Shown piece after piece: positions 5,844 through 7,848 of a DNA stretch of 7,848 nt. Every line of letters starts with the position of its first letter. Within the stretch, counting starts at the first letter, position 1. Under the pieces are notes generated by a model that made no database searches, was not told the origin of the DNA, and saw only the letters and a program-made list of their open reading frames with translations. The position numbers were made by a program, and so were the translations under genes. The stretch is from Nitrososphaerota archaeon (lineage in GTDB: Archaea > Thermoproteota > Nitrososphaeria > Nitrososphaerales > UBA57). The stretch is taken from assembly GCA_022572285.1 (NCBI GenBank), contig JACZWF010000066.1, forward strand, positions 1 to 7,848. The letters run 5' to 3'.

Positions 5844-6566
5844 CTACTCCCCTCTCTCCATCAATACGTACCGGTAAATTGCGGCAGCCAGTAGCCCGCC
5901 AAGTATTGGTGCGATCCAGTAAATGTAGTGCACCTCAAAAGCCCTTTCCAGACCCTGTAGACCGGATATTACTGCGGGACCAAATGTTCTTGCTGGGTTC
6001 ATGGATGCTCCAGAAATCGGGATGCCTATGAAGTGGTCTATTGCGACGGTCATTCCAATAGCAAAACCAGCCCAACCCGCTGGTGCTTTCCCACTTACTG
6101 CCGTTCCGAATATCACGAATACTAGAAGAAAAGTGAGTACGAATTCGACTCCGAAGACAGTGACGTCACTAAATCTCTCTCCTTGAAAAGACCCAGGAAG
6201 ATTCAAACCATAATTCACAGCTGCTCCGATCGGTAGAATGACTGCATGAGTTAGAGCACCGAGGACTGCTCCGATTAGTTGGAAGGTGATATATCCGATC
6301 CCATCCTTAACGCCTATCTTTCGAAACAGCATCAGTGGGATAGTAACAGCAGGATTGATGTGTGCTCCAGAAATATGGCCGATTGAATATATCATAAGTG
6401 TAATTACAAGCCCGTGCGTCAAACCAATCAACAACATGGCTACTGGGACGTCGGTTCCCGAAAGGCCGAAGATAACGATCGAAGCAGTGACTGAAAGGGT
6501 TCCAAATAGAACTAGCGAAAAGGTAGCTATCAGCTCAGCGACCCATGCGCGAAGGTTGATGGGCAT
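5844..6566 (-). CDS. Aquaporin (MIP family channel)
   Basis: A 240-residue, six-helix channel of normal length. Both half-helix signatures are intact: GHISGAHINPAVTIP (Asn71-Pro-Ala) and SGASMNPARTFGPA (Asn190-Pro-Ala). Aligned by eye with E. coli AqpZ, the aromatic/arginine filter is His51, His178, Ala187 and Arg193, where AqpZ has Phe43, His174, Thr183 and Arg189. His at the first site is seen in plant tonoplast aquaporins, some of which pass ammonia, urea or peroxide. The pore may thus be wider or more polar than a strict water channel (inference). The ATG at 6566 has GGAG 5 nt upstream and a TATA-like AAATAAATA at 6611-6619. It lies 47 bp after the Ni-SOD gene on the same strand, so read-through co-expression is possible. 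Confidence 0.95.
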   Translation of the reverse strand: MPINLRAWVAELIATFSLVLFGTLSVTASIVIFGLSGTDVPVAMLLIGLTHGLVITLMIYSIGHISGAHINPAVTIPLMLFRKIGVKDGIGYITFQLIGAVLGALTHAVILPIGAAVNYGLNLPGSFQGERFSDVTVFGVEFVLTFLLVFVIFGTAVSGKAPAGWAGFAIGMTVAIDHFIGIPISGASMNPARTFGPAVISGLQGLERAFEVHYIYWIAPILGGLLAAAIYRYVLMERGE

Positions 6567-6610
6567 TAAGACTCCACTCTCTACGGAGAAGCTTCCGCAC
6601 GGTTAGGAGC

Positions 6611-6619
6611 TATTTATTT
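6611..6619 (-). promoter_or_regulatory. TATA-like box of the aquaporin gene, overlapping the Ni-SOD stop codon
   Basis: The minus strand reads AAATAAATA, and the Ni-SOD TAA stop (6614-6616) lies inside it. A start about 27 nt downstream would give a leader of about 20 nt carrying GGAG before the aquaporin ATG. Confidence 0.4.
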
Positions 6620-7135
6620 GGCGACCGGATAAAGGAGCTCTCCTCCAGAAGCTTGAAGAGAGGGTTGCCTTCTCACTTCGGCTCCCTTTGTCTTCCAGAA
6701 GACCTCCGCAATCTTCTGAACCTCCGTTAGGAGACTCTCTGCAACCGCCAGGTTGACTTCCTGCCGCGCCTTGGAAGCGAGCTTCATTGCATTCCAGAAC
6801 AGGTCGTGAAGGTTTTCATGTTGCTTCAAATGTTCTGGCTTAAAGTAGTCCGCCCAGAGAATTCGCAGTTCGCTTTTGCATTTCTCTGCATGGTCCTCTT
6901 TGACCTTAATGTATCTATTGAGCTTCGAGTGATACGACTCGACATCAGATGGGGAGGCGGTCGTAGAATGCTTGGGTAGTTCGCCTATCAACTGGTTCAT
7001 TCGAATTACAGTAAGAGCCGCTATCTGGGCCTCGTGAGGGTCGTAGATGCCACACGGAATATCACAATGAGCCTCGGCGATACGGATCGGATAAATCAGG
7101 TTCGTAATTTTTGATGAGATTCCTCTATTCATCAT
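6614..7135 (-). CDS. sodN: Nickel superoxide dismutase precursor
   Basis: Converts superoxide to oxygen and hydrogen peroxide. The hallmark is the nickel hook HCDIPCGIYDP. After cleavage the His becomes residue 1 and, with Cys2 and Cys6, binds nickel; Tyr9 gates the site. Downstream, LWADYFKPEHL and VFWKTKGA match the helical-bundle segments of Streptomyces Ni-SOD (LWSDYFKPPHF, IFWETKKA). From ATG 7135 the precursor is 173 residues, with a 22-residue leader ending in AEA before the His. This start is chosen because a TATA box at 7158-7165 lies about 27 nt upstream. Longer in-frame starts at 7198 and at 7243 would run across the neighbouring gene. Streptomyces Glu17 and Arg47, which support His1, align with Ala17 and His60 of the mature protein. 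A tail of about 20 residues extends past the usual C-terminus. The leader is not an obvious Sec signal, so the site of action is unclear. Confidence 0.95.
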   Translation of the reverse strand: MMNRGISSKITNLIYPIRIAEAHCDIPCGIYDPHEAQIAALTVIRMNQLIGELPKHSTTASPSDVESYHSKLNRYIKVKEDHAEKCKSELRILWADYFKPEHLKQHENLHDLFWNAMKLASKARQEVNLAVAESLLTEVQKIAEVFWKTKGAEVRRQPSLQASGGELLYPVAK

Positions 7136-7157
7136 CGCCATTTCATGATATGTTCTG

Positions 7158-7165
7158 CTTATAAG
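7158..7165. promoter_or_regulatory. Palindromic TATA box between sodN and the maturation protease (possible bidirectional promoter)
   Basis: CTTATAAG is perfectly self-complementary. On the minus strand its centre is about 27 nt before the sodN ATG at 7135, giving a leaderless start. On the plus strand a start near 7188 would leave about 12 nt carrying GAGGT before the TTG at 7201. No better TATA-like site is seen for either gene in this short gap. Confidence 0.55.
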
Positions 7166-7190
7166 ATTTAAGAGCTGAAGGATAATGCGC

Positions 7191-7195
7191 GAGGT
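7191..7195 (+). promoter_or_regulatory. Ribosome binding site for the TTG start of the protease gene
   Basis: GAGGT lies 5 nt before TTG at 7201. The spacing is slightly short, but no such site stands at normal distance before the alternative ATG at 7231. Confidence 0.4.
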
Positions 7196-7200
7196 CATCT

Positions 7201-7638
7201 TTGAGGCGCATCTGCAGGATTCTTCTAGCGATGGTAGGGTCACGATTCAAGGTTCATGGAGTTAGTATGGAGCCGAATTACACTAGCGGTACGGTGGTCT
7301 GGATAAGTAGTCTCTTCTATCGATTTAGATCCCCCGCTCGCGGAGATGTGGTAGTATTTAGGGCACCTAGTACATCTCGATTTGAGCTAAAAAGGATAGT
7401 TGCTCTTGGGGTGCAAGAAATATCCTGGACGAAGGGTGGCATGATGAAAATAGATGGGAAACCATTCAAGGAACAGTATGCAAGGATTGTGGACACGCCC
7501 GGGGATGAGTTTACCAGGATCAGCTTGACTCGTGGGCAATTCTTTCTACTTGGAGATAACAGATTGCATAGCCGGGACTCGAGAGAATACGGCCCTATTG
7601 TCTCGTCCGAGATAATTGGAAAAGTGTTAGATTCCTAA
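7201..7638 (+). CDS. sodX: SodX-type Ni-SOD maturation protease (S26 signal peptidase family, Ser/Lys dyad)
   Basis: A 145-residue S26-family peptidase. The catalytic Ser22 lies in GVSMEPNY and the general-base Lys64 in ELKRIVALG. The box GDNRLHSRDSREYG (118-131) is the third family signature. A Ser/Lys dyad is the bacterial type; ordinary archaeal signal peptidases use Ser/His, so this gene was probably gained by transfer (inference). It lacks a clear membrane anchor; only the first eleven residues are mildly hydrophobic. This fits a dedicated soluble processing enzyme rather than a general secretory peptidase. It sits head to head with the Ni-SOD gene, the partnership known in actinobacteria and cyanobacteria, so its likely job is to cut the leader before His1 of the nickel hook. 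The TTG start is supported by GAGGT; ATG at 7231 is the alternative and would still keep the dyad. Confidence 0.9.
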   Translation: MRRICRILLAMVGSRFKVHGVSMEPNYTSGTVVWISSLFYRFRSPARGDVVVFRAPSTSRFELKRIVALGVQEISWTKGGMMKIDGKPFKEQYARIVDTPGDEFTRISLTRGQFFLLGDNRLHSRDSREYGPIVSSEIIGKVLDS

Positions 7639-7664
7639 TCAGACTCTTCGTCCACCTAGTATGC

Positions 7665-7673
7665 AAACTTAAG
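7665..7673 (+). promoter_or_regulatory. TATA-like box of the tRNA-Leu gene
   Basis: AAACTTAAG is centred about 31 nt before the tRNA 5' end, predicting a start near 7696. It shares AAACTTAA with the box before tRNA-Ala. Confidence 0.5.
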
Positions 7674-7699
7674 TCGATTGGTTCACTGGGAACGAAGAA

Positions 7700-7798
7700 G
7701 CGGGGGTTGCCAAGCCAGGTCAACGGCGCGAGGCTTAGGCGTTTTTCGAAGAGACCTCGTCTCTCAGGAGTTCGTGGGTTCGAATCCCACCCCCCGCA
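7700..7798 (+). tRNA. tRNA-Leu (anticodon TAG) with canonical-position intron
   Basis: Acceptor strands GCGGGGG (7700-7706) and CCCCCGC (7791-7797) pair perfectly and are followed by A73; no CCA is encoded. The D-stem GCC/GGC, the anticodon stem CGAGG/CCTCG and the T-arm GTGGG TTCGAAT CCCAC are all clear. The extra arm of 14 nt (TCTCTCAGGAGTTC) is the long variable arm expected for leucine. Anticodon TAG is at 7736-7738. The anticodon loop carries 14 extra bases after position 37; removing them leaves the usual CTTAGGA loop. Confidence 0.95.
7740..7753 (+). other. 14-nt intron in tRNA-Leu (position 37/38)
   Basis: CTTA (7734-7737) faces GAAG (7748-7751), forming three pairs and one A-G mismatch. 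It is flanked by bulges GG^C and AG^A, cut after the second base in each, as the splicing endonuclease requires. The inner hairpin is minimal (G7741 with C7747). Confidence 0.8.
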
Positions 7799-7824
7799 CG
7801 CGTTTACTAGTAAATCCTAATAGC

Positions 7825-7836
7825 AGCGCGCGCGCT
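7825..7836. repeat. GC palindrome AGCGCGCGCGCT, copy 3
   Basis: Identical to the 12-bp palindrome at 824-835 and again followed by TTCG. It lies 27 bp beyond the 3' end of tRNA-Leu. Confidence 0.7.
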
Positions 7837-7848
7837 TCGAGCCAAGTC

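Noticed and set aside
7136..7243. Longer N-terminus for the Ni-SOD precursor
   Set aside because: It would cross the start of the divergent protease gene and place the TATA box inside the coding region.
1..7848. CRISPR array, insertion sequence or rRNA
   Set aside because: No regularly spaced repeats, transposase motifs or rRNA-like sequence were seen on either strand.

Overview
The window reads as archaeal DNA, roughly 50% GC. Both tRNA genes appear to be interrupted: a tRNA-Leu has an intron after position 37 with bulge-helix-bulge geometry, and a tRNA-Ala has extra sequence between the acceptor stem and the D-arm. Several first genes have a TATA-like box about 27 nt before the start codon, as expected for leaderless archaeal transcripts. 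Genes inside operons use GGAGGTGA-type ribosome binding sites instead. Introns outside the anticodon loop point loosely to the TACK archaea (Thaumarchaeota, Bathyarchaeota and relatives). I cannot place the organism more precisely.

Layout. 1-635: an AT-rich promoter region with inverted repeats, then a HIT-family nucleotide hydrolase. 640-1160: a tRNA-Ala(GGC) with a noncanonical intron; a small helix-turn-helix-like gene on the minus strand runs into the tRNA from the other side. 1170-1920: no intact gene. This stretch holds a 23-bp-period tandem repeat, a frameshifted and N-terminally truncated GYD-domain pseudogene, and a GC palindrome that recurs beyond both tRNAs. 1951-3286: a three-gene operon of a YtfJ/GerW-family protein, a DUF2953 (YtfI-like) membrane-anchored protein apparently started at CTG, and a small conserved-looking protein. 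3446-5721: a GT-B glycosyltransferase-like protein with a degenerate motif, followed 8 bp later by a GH130 mannoside phosphorylase-like enzyme. 5844-6566 (minus): an aquaporin. 6614-7135 (minus): a nickel superoxide dismutase. 7201-7638 (plus): its predicted Ser/Lys maturation protease, divergently transcribed. 7700-7798: tRNA-Leu(TAG).

The most notable system is the right-hand block. The Ni-SOD precursor keeps the full nickel hook HCDIPCGIY behind a short leader that must be cut to free the histidine. A SodX-type, bacterial-style signal peptidase homologue lies head to head with it. A perfect palindromic TATA box (CTTATAAG, 7158-7165) sits at about the right distance from both genes to drive them divergently. 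The aquaporin downstream of the SOD has an unusual His/His/Ala/Arg selectivity filter, so a peroxide or water role linked to SOD chemistry is possible. The left-hand points of interest are the doubled 5' acceptor half of tRNA-Ala, the CTG start of the DUF2953 gene, and the recurring AGCGCGCGCGCT palindrome.
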